DNA of 64,000 nucleotides from Curtobacterium sp. PhB115 (GCF_003752025.1 NZ_RJKR01000008.1:124001-188000); one strand, 5' to 3'; positions 50,616-59,476 are shown, counted from the stretch's first letter. The notes: generated from the letters alone by a model not told the origin. Made by a program: numbers and translations.

Positions 50616-50701
50616 GCAGCAATGGTCGGGTGGCCGGCGCCCACTCGACCATTTGTGCTCACGAAGCGCTCACGAAGCGCTCACGAAGCGCTCACGAAGC
50701 G
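50610..50701. repeat. Palindromic repeat, family A, copy 2, with four 11-bp iterations
   Basis: Left arm CTTCGTGAGCAGCAATGGTC matches copy 1 (7310-7418) and pairs with the right arm ACTCGACCATTTGTGCTCAC. The right end is iterated: four exact 11-bp units GCTCACGAAGC at 50658-50701, then GCCAGC repeats. It holds the MmcQ stop on the left and the MOSC gene stop (50692) on the right. Confidence 0.85.
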
Positions 50702-51342
50702 CCAGCGCCAGCGCCGGCCCGCGCGAGCACCTTCGACACGTCGCGGACCACCTTCGGCGCCAACGACTCCCCGGACTCCAGCACGGCCCGGGCCCGCTCG
50801 GGCGTGAGTCCGGCGAAGATCTCGCCGATCGTCACACCGTGCTCGGGCCGGTGCGTCACCACGATCGGGTCGCCGGCCGCGACGGGCCCGGACTTCAGCA
50901 CCCGGAAGTACGCACCCGGTCGGCCCTCCTCCGCGAAGCGCTTCACCCACTTGTCGATGCGCATCCGCCGGGCGAAGGTGCCGCAGGGGATGCGGGGGAT
51001 GGTGACCTCGAGCAGCAGGGTCGCACCGATCTGCCAGCGCTCTCCGGTCACGGCGCCGGTGACGTCGATGCCCGAGGTCCGGAGGTTCTCGCCGAACAGT
51101 CCGGGCGGGATCTCGCGGTCGAGCAGGTCGGCGAAGTACGCGGCGTCCTCGTCGGCGTAGGCGTACACCGCCTGGTCCTCGCCGCCGTGGTGCTTCCGGT
51201 CGGCCTGGACGTCGGCGTACAGGCCGAGCGGCCGGACCCGCACGCTGCCGTCGACGGGGCGCTTGTCGATCGCGGTCACCCCGATCGTGCCCGAGTCGGG
51301 CAGCAGACGGTCGACGCGGCAGACGGCGGTGACGAGCGACAT
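50692..51342 (-). CDS. MOSC domain protein (YiiM-like)
   Basis: Single MOSC domain protein of 216 residues (VRVRPLGLYADVQADRKHHGG, AYADEDAAYFADLL, LFGENLRTSGIDVTG, IPRIPCGTFARRM with the conserved cysteine). YiiM-type proteins bind a molybdenum cofactor and act in detoxification of N-hydroxylated compounds in E. coli. The ATG at 51342 gives family length. The C-terminal LARAGAGAGAS tail is derived from GCCAGC iteration and the stop lies in repeat A2. Confidence 0.87.
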   Translation of the reverse strand: MSLVTAVCRVDRLLPDSGTIGVTAIDKRPVDGSVRVRPLGLYADVQADRKHHGGEDQAVYAYADEDAAYFADLLDREIPPGLFGENLRTSGIDVTGAVTGERWQIGATLLLEVTIPRIPCGTFARRMRIDKWVKRFAEEGRPGAYFRVLKSGPVAAGDPIVVTHRPEHGVTIGEIFAGLTPERARAVLESGESLAPKVVRDVSKVLARAGAGAGAS

Positions 51343-51403
51343 GGGACCACTCTGACGCATCTTCGTGTCGACCACGTGACGATCCACCACCCGGACCCGT
51401 CAC

Positions 51404-51490
51404 ATGAAGGGGAGCAAGCACCCGCACAGCACCAACCCGCACAGCACCCAGCCGAACAGCACCCAGCCGAACACCACCCACCACCAGTAG
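51404..51490 (+). CDS. Possible 28-residue repetitive leader peptide
   Basis: Short ORF ending 9 bp before the sigma-factor start. It encodes MKGSKHPHSTNPHSTQPNST followed by QPNTTHHQ, with four five-residue repeats from an exact 4 x 15 bp tandem array (51421-51480). No strong ribosome site. It could be a translated leader or simply non-coding repeat; the opposite strand encodes a tryptophan-rich hydrophobic stretch. Low confidence. Confidence 0.25.
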   Translation: MKGSKHPHSTNPHSTQPNSTQPNTTHHQ

Positions 51491-51499
51491 AAGGTAAGC

Positions 51500-52054
51500 G
51501 TGCACCACCAGTCCCTGGCCGATCTCGACGACGCGGTCCTCGCCGGTCGCTCCGCCGACGGCGACGTCCGTGCGTTCGAGGTCCTCATCCGACGCCACGC
51601 GCCGCTGCTGCGCGCCTACGCACGGCGCACCCTCGGCTCGACGGACGAACTCGACGACGTCGTGCAGGACACCTTCATCACCGCGTGGGACCGGCTCGAC
51701 GGTCTCGAGGACCGGGCCCGTGTGAAGTCGTGGCTGATGCGCATCCTCAGCCGCAAGTGCCTGGACCGGATCCGTGCCCGCCGCCCCCACGACGACGTCA
51801 CCGAACTCGAGGTGGCGGCTCCCGCCGACGGCGCTCCCGACCGGGTCGCCGAGGCACGGTCCCGAGAAGAGGCGGCGGAACGCGCACTCGCGGAGCTCCC
51901 CGAGGCCCAACGACGGTGCTGGATCATGAAGGAGGTGCTCGAGTACCGCTACGAGGAGATCGCCGCGGAACTCGACCTACCGCTCTCCACGGTCCGCGGG
52001 CTCCTGTCCCGAGCGAGGAAGAACATGATCCGACTGATGGAGGGATGGCGATGA
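51500..52054 (+). CDS. ECF-type RNA polymerase sigma factor
   Basis: Sigma-70 family factor of 184 residues with only regions 2 and 4. Region 2 has AFEVLIRRHAPLLRAYARRT, DELDDVVQDTFITAWDRL; region 4 has ELPEAQRRCWIMKEVLEYRY and the HTH EEIAAELDLPLSTVRGLLSRA. The GTG start at 51500 follows AAGG. The stop overlaps the next gene (ATGA). No classical anti-sigma gene follows; instead two Asp23-type proteins do. Confidence 0.93.
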   Translation: MHHQSLADLDDAVLAGRSADGDVRAFEVLIRRHAPLLRAYARRTLGSTDELDDVVQDTFITAWDRLDGLEDRARVKSWLMRILSRKCLDRIRARRPHDDVTELEVAAPADGAPDRVAEARSREEAAERALAELPEAQRRCWIMKEVLEYRYEEIAAELDLPLSTVRGLLSRARKNMIRLMEGWR

Positions 52055-52719
52055 CCGACTCAGACGGCACCCTGCCCGAGGCACTCGACGAGCTCGAGCC
52101 CCACGACCTCGACGGCCACTCGATCGACGAACTCGCCGACTACCTCGACGCCGGCATGCAGCCGGCGGACCCGAGCATCGACGGCTCCCCGGCGTGCCAG
52201 AACGCGATGGCGGCGATCCTGCGCGTCCGACAGGCGTCACTCGGATCGCTCGAGGCCGCGGCGCTCGACGAACCCCCGGCCGACGAGTCCTGGATCGGCG
52301 GCGTCCTGGCGAACATCTCCATCGAGGCCCGTTCGGGTCGCGACGTCCCGCTCCGTCCCCGCTCCGCCACCGAGCAGCCGGTCATGACCGAGGGTGCGAT
52401 CCGTTCCCTCATCCGCCGGACCGGCGACTCGGTGCCCGGCGTCCTCGTGGCGCGCTGCCACCTGGACGGCGACGTCACGGCACTCGCCGCCCCGATCCGG
52501 GTGGTCGTGGACATCGCGATCGCGTCCGGTCCGGCGATCCCGGCGACGGCGGACCTCGTGCGGACGGCGGTCGCGACGGCGCTCCGCGAGCAGACGGACC
52601 TGCTGATCGAGGCCGTCGACATCGTGGTGCGGGACCTGCTGCCGGAGACCGGGACCGAGACGGACACCGAGACCGAGACCGACACCGAGACCGAGACCGA
52701 CACGGAGGGGACCCGATGA
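52051..52719 (+). CDS. Asp23/Gls24-family envelope stress protein
   Basis: Protein of 222 residues. The N-terminal third (LDGHSIDELADYLDAGMQP, DPSIDGSPACQNAMAAILRV) is typical of actinobacterial sigma-linked Asp23 proteins; the central domain AIRSLIRRTGDSVPGVLVAR, IRVVVDIAIASGPAIPATAD and VDIVVRDLL is the Asp23/Gls24 fold. The C-terminal TETDTETETD tail is a pure simple-sequence repeat. It may sequester the sigma factor or help envelope stress response; position and coupling support a functional link, mechanism unknown. Confidence 0.8.
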   Translation: MTDSDGTLPEALDELEPHDLDGHSIDELADYLDAGMQPADPSIDGSPACQNAMAAILRVRQASLGSLEAAALDEPPADESWIGGVLANISIEARSGRDVPLRPRSATEQPVMTEGAIRSLIRRTGDSVPGVLVARCHLDGDVTALAAPIRVVVDIAIASGPAIPATADLVRTAVATALREQTDLLIEAVDIVVRDLLPETGTETDTETETDTETETDTEGTR

Positions 52720-53024
52720 GCACCGCAGACGAGACCCTCACCGCCGTCGAGGCCGCCGTGACCGCGGTTCCCGGCGTCACCGACCTCTACCGCGCACGAC
52801 CGACCGTCGCGAGCGCCGTGCACGCCGTCCGCGGACTGACGAGCAGCACCGCACCGTTCCGGGTCGTGGTCGACGACGGCGTCCTCCGCCTCGTCATCGG
52901 TACCGACGGCTTCCGCCCGGCTCCGGAGGTCGCGGGAGCCGTGCACGACGCGGCGCTCGCCGCGGCGACCGCGGGTGGCCTGGTGCTGACGCGGGTCGAC
53001 GTGCGCGTCGCCCGGGTGGGCTGA
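52716..53024 (+). CDS. Small Asp23-like/unknown protein of the sigma operon
   Basis: Protein of 102 residues (LTAVEAAVTAVPGVTDLYRA, FRVVVDDGVLRLVIGTDGF, VHDAALAAATAGGLVLTRVD). The secondary-structure pattern resembles a shortened Asp23 domain, and the gene is coupled to the previous one by ATGA, so it likely forms a complex with it. Function unknown. Ends 20 bp before repeat C5. Confidence 0.78.
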   Translation: MSTADETLTAVEAAVTAVPGVTDLYRARPTVASAVHAVRGLTSSTAPFRVVVDDGVLRLVIGTDGFRPAPEVAGAVHDAALAAATAGGLVLTRVDVRVARVG

Positions 53025-53044
53025 AGGGCGACCCGAGGCGGCCG

Positions 53045-53076
53045 GGAGGCCCGTGGCGGGCCCGCCCCGCGCCTCC
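53045..53076. repeat. Palindromic repeat, family C, copy 5 (reverse orientation)
   Basis: Arms GGAGGCCCGTGGCGGG and CCCGCCCCGCGCCTCC pair at 14 of 16 positions. Here the CCGGGAGGC end with its GACC-containing tail is on the left and the GCCTCCAGGCC end on the right, the mirror of copies 3 and 4. Between convergent genes. Confidence 0.85.
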
Positions 53077-53133
53077 AGGCCGGCCCCCCGCGCGTTCTCG
53101 GACCGCGCACCGGCTGCGGCGTCTCGCCAGCGG

Positions 53134-55545
53134 TCAGGACATCGGGCCGCGGCGGCGGCGCTCTTCGGCGTCGGGGTCGTGGACGTGCAGGATCCGGTCC
53201 TGCAGTTCCGGGCGCCACCGGGCAGCGAAGCCGGTCTCGTTCTCGCCGTCGAGGATCTCGAGCGCACGGGTCCACTCGCGCCGTGCCGCCTCGGGTTCGC
53301 CCTTCGCCGCGAAGGCGTCGCCGCTCTCGTAGCGTGCCTGCAGCTCGCCGCCGGCCCACGGGATGCCCATCGCGAGGGTGACCGCCTCGTCCGCGACCGC
53401 GATGGCCTCGTCGAGGCGCCCCACCCGACGGAGGAGCCGGATCCGGCTCGCGAGCGCCGACGTGAGCGTGAAGACGCCGATCGTGGTGTCGTCGACGCTC
53501 GCCGCGCGTCGTGCCCGTTCGACGACCAGGTCCGTGGTGCGGAGTGCGGCCTCGACGTCGCCGGTCCGCTCGAGGACGAACGTCAGCAGGTTCTCGGCCT
53601 GGAGCTTCGCGTCGTCGTTCGAGGTCTGCGCGAAGCGCGCGGTCGCGTCCATCGCGAACCCCACCGCCTCCGTCCTCCGGTCCTCGATCCGGGACATCGC
53701 CCACGCCTCGTACAGCCGGGCCCACCCCTGCTGCTCGACGTCGTCGGCGCGGACCGCCGCGGCGAAGGCGAGCTGGGCGGTCGCGACCGCGGCCGCGTCG
53801 TCGGCCTGCTCGCGGAGCTCCGCCCACGCGCGGTAGCCGAGGTGCACGGCCTCGAGCCGGGGGTCCCCGACGGCGCGGGCCGAGTCCACCGCGAGCGCGA
53901 ACAGGTCCCGCCAGTGGCCCCACTGCGACCACAGGTCCGAGTACCAGTGCAGGGCATCGGCGACGTCGAGGACCACGTCGTGCTCCGAGGCCTCGGCCGC
54001 ACGGCGGAACGCGCCCCACCAGAGCGGCCACTCCCGTTCGATCCAGGCGCGAGCCGTCGTGGCGTCCGGGAACCCCGGCGCCGCGTCGCTCGACTCGCGG
54101 GCCTCCCGGTCGGGTTCGAACCAGGCGCCCGCGCGTTCGAGCATGCCGAGGAGCCTGCGGTCGAGTCGGTTCCGGAGCCGGGGGAACGCGTCGGGGGCGT
54201 GGGCCTGCAGCCGCTGCCGCGCGAAGAGCTGGATGAGGTCGTGCAGTCGGTACCGGTCGCCGGACAGGGGTTCGACGAGGCCCAGGTCACCGAGCTCGTC
54301 GAGGCCGTCCTGGGCGGCGAGGACGTCGACGTCGGCGGCGGCTGCGGCGGTCCGGGCCTCGAAGTCCTGCCCCTCCACGACTGCGAGGCTCCGGAACAAC
54401 GCGGCCCGAGCGGGGTCGAGGTTGTCGTAGGAGAGTGCGAAGGCCGCCTCGACCGCGAGGTCGCCCGCGACGAGGTCAGCGAGCCGGCGTTCCTCGGACC
54501 GGAGCCTGCGCACGAAGTCCTCGACGGTCCAGTTCGGCCGCGTCGCGATGCGGTTGCCCGCGATCCGGAGAGCGAGCGGGATCCGGTCGCAGAGGTCAGC
54601 GAGGGTGGTGAGGTCGGCGCCGCGGCGCTGCGGTTCCGGGATCGTGCTCTCCAGGAGCGCGACGCCGTCGTCGATGCCGAGTGCCGCGACGGTCATCCGC
54701 TCGACCCCAGCCAGTCCACCCAGGACACGACGCGAGGTCACGACGACGGGGCCACGCATCGTCGGAGCGATCACCGGCCGCACCTGCGCCTCGGAGGCGG
54801 CGTTGTCGAGGACGACGACGAAGCGACGTCCCGCGGCCACACGCCGCCACTCGACAGCGAGGCCGTCGGCGGTGCGCGGGAGGTCCTCGCCGACGCCGGG
54901 TACCTGCCGGAGCAGCGCCCGCAGCACGTGCGCGGGCGACCGCGGAGACGCCGCGAGCCCGTCGAGGTCGACGAACAGCGACTCGGTCTCCGCGCGGCGG
55001 ACCGCCTCGAGCGCCAGGGCCGTCTTGCCCATCCCCGGGGCGCCGGTCAGGACGACGGTGACGGGGGAGTCGGTGCGGGCTCCGGCGTCGGAGTCGGGCC
55101 GGCCGAGGCCAGTGGCGAGGGCAGTGGCGAGCGCGGCGAGCTCGTCGCTGCGTCCCGTGAAGTCCGAGATGGGGCTCGGCGGGACGGCGGCGAACTTGCC
55201 GGCGGTCGTCTGGCTGCGGGCGCTCCGGCGGGCGGCGGCCTCGAGTGCGGCTCGTGCCTCGGATCCCAGGTGCAGGGCGTCGCCGAGGCTCGCGATGGTG
55301 TGTCGACGCGGGGCGGCGCTGATGCCCCGCTCGATGTCGCTGATGGCGCGCGGGCTCACGGCGGAGGCCTCGGCGAGGGCCTCGATCGTGAGCCCGGCGT
55401 GGTTCCGGAGGCGTCGGAGCGCCTCGGGGAGGGCTTCCGTCGGGTCGGTGCCGGTGCCGGTGCCGGGGCCGGGGCCGGGGGCGGTACCGGGGTCGGCGCG
55501 TTCGGCGCTGGGGTCGGCGCGTTCGGTGCCCGGGGTCGGTGCCAT
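53134..55545 (-). CDS. XRE HTH - NB-ARC ATPase - TPR regulator (STAND family)
   Basis: Large signal-transducing NTPase of 803 residues. A Pro/Gly/Thr simple-repeat N-terminus precedes an XRE helix-turn-helix (GLTIEALAEASAVSPRAISD, about 52-71). The NB-ARC domain follows with Walker A VLTGAPGMGKTAL (about 168), Walker B RRFVVVLDNA, TSRRVLGGL and the GLPL-like RIPLALRIAGN. The C-terminal half is helical and TPR-like (AAVATAQLAFAAAVRADD, LLTFVLERTGDVEAAL). Such proteins sense a ligand and then oligomerise and switch on transcription; target unknown. No clear ribosome site precedes the ATG at 55545. Confidence 0.87.
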   Translation of the reverse strand: MAPTPGTERADPSAERADPGTAPGPGPGTGTGTDPTEALPEALRRLRNHAGLTIEALAEASAVSPRAISDIERGISAAPRRHTIASLGDALHLGSEARAALEAAARRSARSQTTAGKFAAVPPSPISDFTGRSDELAALATALATGLGRPDSDAGARTDSPVTVVLTGAPGMGKTALALEAVRRAETESLFVDLDGLAASPRSPAHVLRALLRQVPGVGEDLPRTADGLAVEWRRVAAGRRFVVVLDNAASEAQVRPVIAPTMRGPVVVTSRRVLGGLAGVERMTVAALGIDDGVALLESTIPEPQRRGADLTTLADLCDRIPLALRIAGNRIATRPNWTVEDFVRRLRSEERRLADLVAGDLAVEAAFALSYDNLDPARAALFRSLAVVEGQDFEARTAAAAADVDVLAAQDGLDELGDLGLVEPLSGDRYRLHDLIQLFARQRLQAHAPDAFPRLRNRLDRRLLGMLERAGAWFEPDREARESSDAAPGFPDATTARAWIEREWPLWWGAFRRAAEASEHDVVLDVADALHWYSDLWSQWGHWRDLFALAVDSARAVGDPRLEAVHLGYRAWAELREQADDAAAVATAQLAFAAAVRADDVEQQGWARLYEAWAMSRIEDRRTEAVGFAMDATARFAQTSNDDAKLQAENLLTFVLERTGDVEAALRTTDLVVERARRAASVDDTTIGVFTLTSALASRIRLLRRVGRLDEAIAVADEAVTLAMGIPWAGGELQARYESGDAFAAKGEPEAARREWTRALEILDGENETGFAARWRPELQDRILHVHDPDAEERRRRGPMS

Positions 55546-55650
55546 GTCTGGAGGATGGCACACCGGCGGCGACCGCTCATGAGCCGGACGACCCGAAACT
55601 GCATGACGAACGCATGGTGGCGCGCCGTCCGCGGGCGCTCGGATGGTGCG

Positions 55651-56456
55651 GTGGACAGCTCGGGTTTCACCCTCGGCGCGTTCCTCCGCGCCCGCCGGGC
55701 CCTCGTGCGGCCGGAGGACGTCGGCCTGCCGCCAGGAGGCGACCGTCGGGTCGCAGGACTCCGACGCACCGAGGTCGCCGCCGTCGCCGGGATCAGCGCC
55801 GAGTACTACCTGCGACTCGAACAGGGCCGTGGGCACCAGCCGTCCGAGTCGGTCCTGCAGGCACTCGCGCGGGCGCTGTGCCTCGACGCGGAGTCCCTCG
55901 ACCACATGCGGCGCCTCACGCACGCGTCGTTCCCGCGGACCTCGCGGACGGTCGAGCCGCACGTCCGGTCGCTGCTCGAGGCGCTCGACCGCGTGCCGGC
56001 GATCGTCGTCGACGCGAACCAGGACGTCCTCGAGGCGAACCGGATCGCCCGGGCACTGGGCTCCGGTGCCCTCGACCCCGGCAGCAACCTCGTGTTGCAG
56101 ACCTTCGCCGACCGGGGCTGGCGGACCGCGCCTGAGTGGCCGAGCGTCGCGCGGGCGGTCGTCGCCGACCTCCGAGCGCACGGCAACCCGGACGACGCCA
56201 GGCTCCGGGAGGTCGTCGGGTTGCTGTCCGTGGACGACCCGGACTTCCCGGCGATCTGGTGCAGCCGCTCGGGTGGATCGAGCTCACGTGGCAGAACCTC
56301 GAGGTGCCCGGCACGGGGCAGCGGCTCACCACGTTCTGGGCCGAGCGCGGGTCGCGGGCGGCGGCGGCGCTGTCGTACCTCGCGGTCGCGGCGGAGCCGG
56401 CTGTCGACTCGCGTGCTCCGGCGTCCGGCGGTCCGGCTGTCGCCTCGCGCGCGTGA
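55651..56456 (+). pseudogene. XRE regulator with MmyB-like domain, broken by internal deletion
   Basis: The GTG at 55651 begins VDSSGFTLGAFLRARRALV, colinear with the intact paralogue at 58646. HTH (RRTEVAAVAGISAEYYLRLEQG) and most of the MmyB-type ligand domain are present, but at 56257 the reading jumps from DPDFPAIW to VQPLGWIELTWQNLEVPG. Compared with the paralogue, 16 codons plus one base (about 49 bp) are missing, covering the conserved ARHDVHVY-CFEH segment, and the rest is in the -1 frame. That is too large for a sequencing slip. If translated, the product would be a truncated protein with a nonsense tail. Confidence 0.82.
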
Positions 56457-56498
56457 CCGTCCTGCGCCAGGATGGGGGCGAGGACGGGAGGAGCGGAC

Positions 56499-57386
56499 AT
56501 GTACCTCCCCTTCGCCCGCCGTGAGGACGGCCGGTTCCCCGGGCGCAGCGTCGCGACCGTCGAGAGCCGCGCGCTCGGGCCGGTGAGCGTGACGAAGACC
56601 CGTGCGCCGGTGTCCACCGACCCCGAGGACTTCGCCTACGTCGACCCGGGCGACGCAGTCGTGTGGGCGTTCATCGTCGCCGGACGGATCCGGGTGCGGC
56701 GGTCGTCGAGCGAGACCGTGAACAGCGCCGGCACGCTCAGCGTCGACCGCATGCAGCGGATCCAGGAGTTCAGCGTCAGCCCGGGGTTCGAGGCGGTGTC
56801 CGTGCGGATGGACCGGTCGGCGCTGCACCTGCGGGGGAGCGAGCTCGACGCGCTGACCGACGGGGTGTTCCCGCTGACCTCCGGTGTGCCCGTGATGATC
56901 GCGTCGGTGGCGACGAGTGTGCTCCGGTCGAGCCTGGGGAACGGTCGTGATGCCGCCAGCGAGGCTGCTGCCGCCCAGGCGCTCATCGCACTGGCGAACG
57001 GGTTCGCGATCGACGCCACGGTGCGACACGTCCCGCCCGACGCCGCGCGTCTCGCACTCCGGGCACGAGCGCTCCGGCACATCGAGCTGTACTCCGGCGA
57101 CCCGACGCTCACCGTGGCGTCGCTGGCGCAGGCGATGCAGGTCTCGCCCCGCACGGTGCAGAAGGCGTTCGAGCAGGACGACCGGGGGCCGGGGCGGCTC
57201 ATCGCGGAGGCCCGCCTCGTGCGCGCCGCCGAGATGCTCCGCGACGACGAGCTGACCGAGCACATGGGGCTCGAGGCGATCGGCCGACGAGCCGGGTTCG
57301 GGTCGGCCTCGGCGTTCAGCCGGGCCTTCCGGGCGCACCACGGGACGACGCCGAGCGAGTACCGGGAGCGCAACGGCGCGCGCTGA
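56499..57386 (+). CDS. AraC-family regulator
   Basis: Regulator of 295 residues. The N-terminal sensor is of the AraC-binding-like type (AFIVAGRIRVRRSSSETV, LTSGVPVMIASVATSVLRSS). The C-terminal HTH pair is TVASLAQAMQVSPRTVQKAF and MGLEAIGRRAGFGSASAFSRAF, ending TTPSEYRERNG. GGGAGGAG precedes the ATG at 56499. It is followed by three exact 8-bp GCTCGTGC units just past the stop. Confidence 0.9.
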   Translation: MYLPFARREDGRFPGRSVATVESRALGPVSVTKTRAPVSTDPEDFAYVDPGDAVVWAFIVAGRIRVRRSSSETVNSAGTLSVDRMQRIQEFSVSPGFEAVSVRMDRSALHLRGSELDALTDGVFPLTSGVPVMIASVATSVLRSSLGNGRDAASEAAAAQALIALANGFAIDATVRHVPPDAARLALRARALRHIELYSGDPTLTVASLAQAMQVSPRTVQKAFEQDDRGPGRLIAEARLVRAAEMLRDDELTEHMGLEAIGRRAGFGSASAFSRAFRAHHGTTPSEYRERNGAR

Positions 57387-57391
57387 GGCCC

Positions 57392-57415
57392 GCTCGTGCG
57401 CTCGTGCGCTCGTGC
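57392..57415 (+). repeat. 8-bp tandem repeat after the AraC gene
   Basis: Three exact copies of GCTCGTGC directly after the stop codon, with a fourth partial GCTGTGC. The 161-bp gap to the next gene holds nothing else clear. Confidence 0.85.
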
Positions 57416-57547
57416 GCTGTGCAGGTTGCGAAGGCCGTCTGTGCACGATGCGAACCACTGCCGCGTGTCGGACGTTCGACGCCGGACGATTGACGGACCG
57501 TCGGTGCCCGCGGAGGCGCCGATCGGACGACCCGGCCAGGAGGCGCG

Positions 57548-58522
57548 ATGCCGTCGAGCAGCACCGTGACCGTGGGTGTCCTCGTCTTCGACGGCGTGAA
57601 GATGCTCGACTTCGCCGGGCCGGCGGAGGTCTTCGCCGAGGCGAACCTGTTCGGCGCCGCCTACCACCTGACGTACGTTTCACCCGACGGACGCGACGTG
57701 TCGACCTCGATCGGGACGCGCGTCGGAGCCGATGTGAGCGCCGCAGACGCACCGCCGTTCGACGTGGTCGTCATCCCCGGGAGCGAACTCGCCCCGCCCG
57801 TCTTCGTCACCCGAGAGGTCGCCGAGTCGGCACGCCGCCTGGTCGACGGCGCCACCCGCGTGGCATCGATCTGCAGCGGCGCGTTCGTGCTCGCGAGCAT
57901 CGGCACCCTGGACGGCCGCCGAGCCGTCACACACTGGAAGTTCGTCGACGAGCTCCGCACCAGGTACCCGTCGATCGTCGTCGAGTCCGACGCGATCTTC
58001 GTCAAGGACGGCGACGTGTACTCGTCGGCCGGGGTCGCCGCGGGCATCGACCTCGGACTCGCACTGGTCGAGGAGGACCACGGGGCCGACCTCGCCCGGC
58101 AGGTCGCGCAGGGCCTGCTGGTCTACATGCAGCGTGCCGGTGGGCAGTCGCAGTTCTCCGCGCCGCTGCAACTGCCCGCCCCGACCACGCAGCTGGTCCG
58201 GGCCGTCGTCGAGATCGTGCAGTCGGACCCGACCGCGGTGCACTCGGTGCAGAGCCTCGCGCACGCGGTCTCGGTGAGCCCGCGACACCTGACCCGCCGG
58301 TTCCGCGAAGAGGTCGACCGCACGCCGTCCGACTTCGTGGCGTCGCTCCGCCTCGACATCGCGAAGGCGATGCTCGACCGCGGGTTCAGTGTCGCGCGGA
58401 CGGCAGAGGAGTCGGGGTACTCCAGCCCGGAGGCGCTCCGACGGGCGTTCATCGGTCGGCTCGGGATCTCGCCGTCGCGGTACCGACGCCGCTTCCTGTC
58501 CACCCAACGTGTCCCGAGGTGA
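57548..58522 (+). CDS. GlxA-type regulator (DJ-1/PfpI domain + AraC HTH)
   Basis: Regulator of 324 residues. The N-terminal DJ-1/PfpI domain (VGVLVFDGVKMLDFAGPAEV, VVVIPGSELAPP, SICSGAFVLASIGTLDGR with the nucleophile-elbow cysteine, about 110-125) is normally non-enzymatic in this family and senses a small molecule. The C-terminal AraC domain is SVQSLAHAVSVSPRHLTRRF and SVARTAEESGYSSPEALRRAF. AGGAGGCG precedes the ATG. It lies among other regulators with no obvious enzyme target. Confidence 0.92.
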   Translation: MPSSSTVTVGVLVFDGVKMLDFAGPAEVFAEANLFGAAYHLTYVSPDGRDVSTSIGTRVGADVSAADAPPFDVVVIPGSELAPPVFVTREVAESARRLVDGATRVASICSGAFVLASIGTLDGRRAVTHWKFVDELRTRYPSIVVESDAIFVKDGDVYSSAGVAAGIDLGLALVEEDHGADLARQVAQGLLVYMQRAGGQSQFSAPLQLPAPTTQLVRAVVEIVQSDPTAVHSVQSLAHAVSVSPRHLTRRFREEVDRTPSDFVASLRLDIAKAMLDRGFSVARTAEESGYSSPEALRRAFIGRLGISPSRYRRRFLSTQRVPR

Positions 58523-58645
58523 GGGAAACGTGGCCCGTACAGTGCGGCCGGACCGCACCCGGCGATGCCATCCTCGGATCGAGGGTCGGCACCACCAGCT
58601 GGAACCGTCCCGCACCGCTCACCGGACCACCTGGCAGGAGTCGGC

Positions 58646-59476
58646 ATGAAGTCACACGCTTCCCTGGTCGGCGAGTACCTCCGTGCGCGCCGTGACATCA
58701 CGCAGCCCGAGGACGTCGGTCTTCCGCGGGAGCCGAACCGCCGGGTGAGCGGGCTGCGGCGCGAGGAGGTGGCCGCCCTCGCCGGCATCAGCGCCGAGTA
58801 CTACCTCCGCCTCGAACAGGGCCGGGACCACCAGCCGTCCGAGCAGGTCATCGTCTGCCTCGGCCGTGCCCTGGCGCTCGACGACCACGCGCTGACCCAC
58901 CTCCGACGGCTCGCGCGTCCCGCCGTCCGCCGACCCCGTGACCCCGTCCCGGCAGCGGAGGACCCGGCCGTGCAGCGCCTCCTCGCGCGGCGTGCCGACG
59001 TGCCGGCCTTCGTGGTCGACGACCGGATGGACGTCGTGGCGAGCACACCACTCGCCAGCGCACTCGGCCCGAGCATGCGTGCCGGCGCGAACCGACTGGT
59101 CCGCATGTTCACCGTCGTGGACCGGGTCACGTACCCGGACTGGTCCGGGCGCGCCGCCGAGATGGTGGCAGTGTTCCGGATGCGGGCAGACCTCGACGAC
59201 CCCCGCACGCAGGACCTGATCGGCCAGCTGTCGATCCGCGACCCGGAGTTCGCGGCGATGTGGGCCAGGCACGACGTGCACGTCTACACCTCGGGCACCT
59301 GCTTCGAGCACGTGCAGCCGTTCGGAGTCCTCGAGTTCGAGTGGGAGGGGCTCGTCATCCCGGGGCGCGAGGGACTGACACTGAACACGCTCTACGCGCC
59401 GACCGGGTCTCGGGGCGCCGCGGTGCTCGCCTACCTCATGGAGTCGGCGCCGTCCGTCAGTCCTGCTCAGCAGTGA
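58646..59476 (+). CDS. XRE-family regulator with MmyB-like ligand domain
   Basis: Intact 276-residue member of the helix-turn-helix plus MmyB family: HTH LRREEVAALAGISAEYYLRL (about 38-57), then the ligand-binding domain with SIRDPEFAAMWARHDVHVY, CFEHVQPFGVLEFEWEG and GAAVLAYL. Relatives usually regulate a neighbouring dehydrogenase gene in response to a fatty acid or similar ligand. CAGGAGTCGGC precedes the ATG. Its 3' end overlaps the convergent HTH-less paralogue by 20 bp. It is the reference used to define the deletion in the broken paralogue at 55651. Confidence 0.92.
   Translation: MKSHASLVGEYLRARRDITQPEDVGLPREPNRRVSGLRREEVAALAGISAEYYLRLEQGRDHQPSEQVIVCLGRALALDDHALTHLRRLARPAVRRPRDPVPAAEDPAVQRLLARRADVPAFVVDDRMDVVASTPLASALGPSMRAGANRLVRMFTVVDRVTYPDWSGRAAEMVAVFRMRADLDDPRTQDLIGQLSIRDPEFAAMWARHDVHVYTSGTCFEHVQPFGVLEFEWEGLVIPGREGLTLNTLYAPTGSRGAAVLAYLMESAPSVSPAQQ

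Noticed and set aside
51400..51588. Minus-strand 62-codon ORF with a tryptophan-rich hydrophobic end upstream of the MOSC gene
   Set aside because: The hydrophobicity comes from reading the 15-bp repeats in reverse and most of the frame lies antisense to the sigma-factor gene; no ribosome site.
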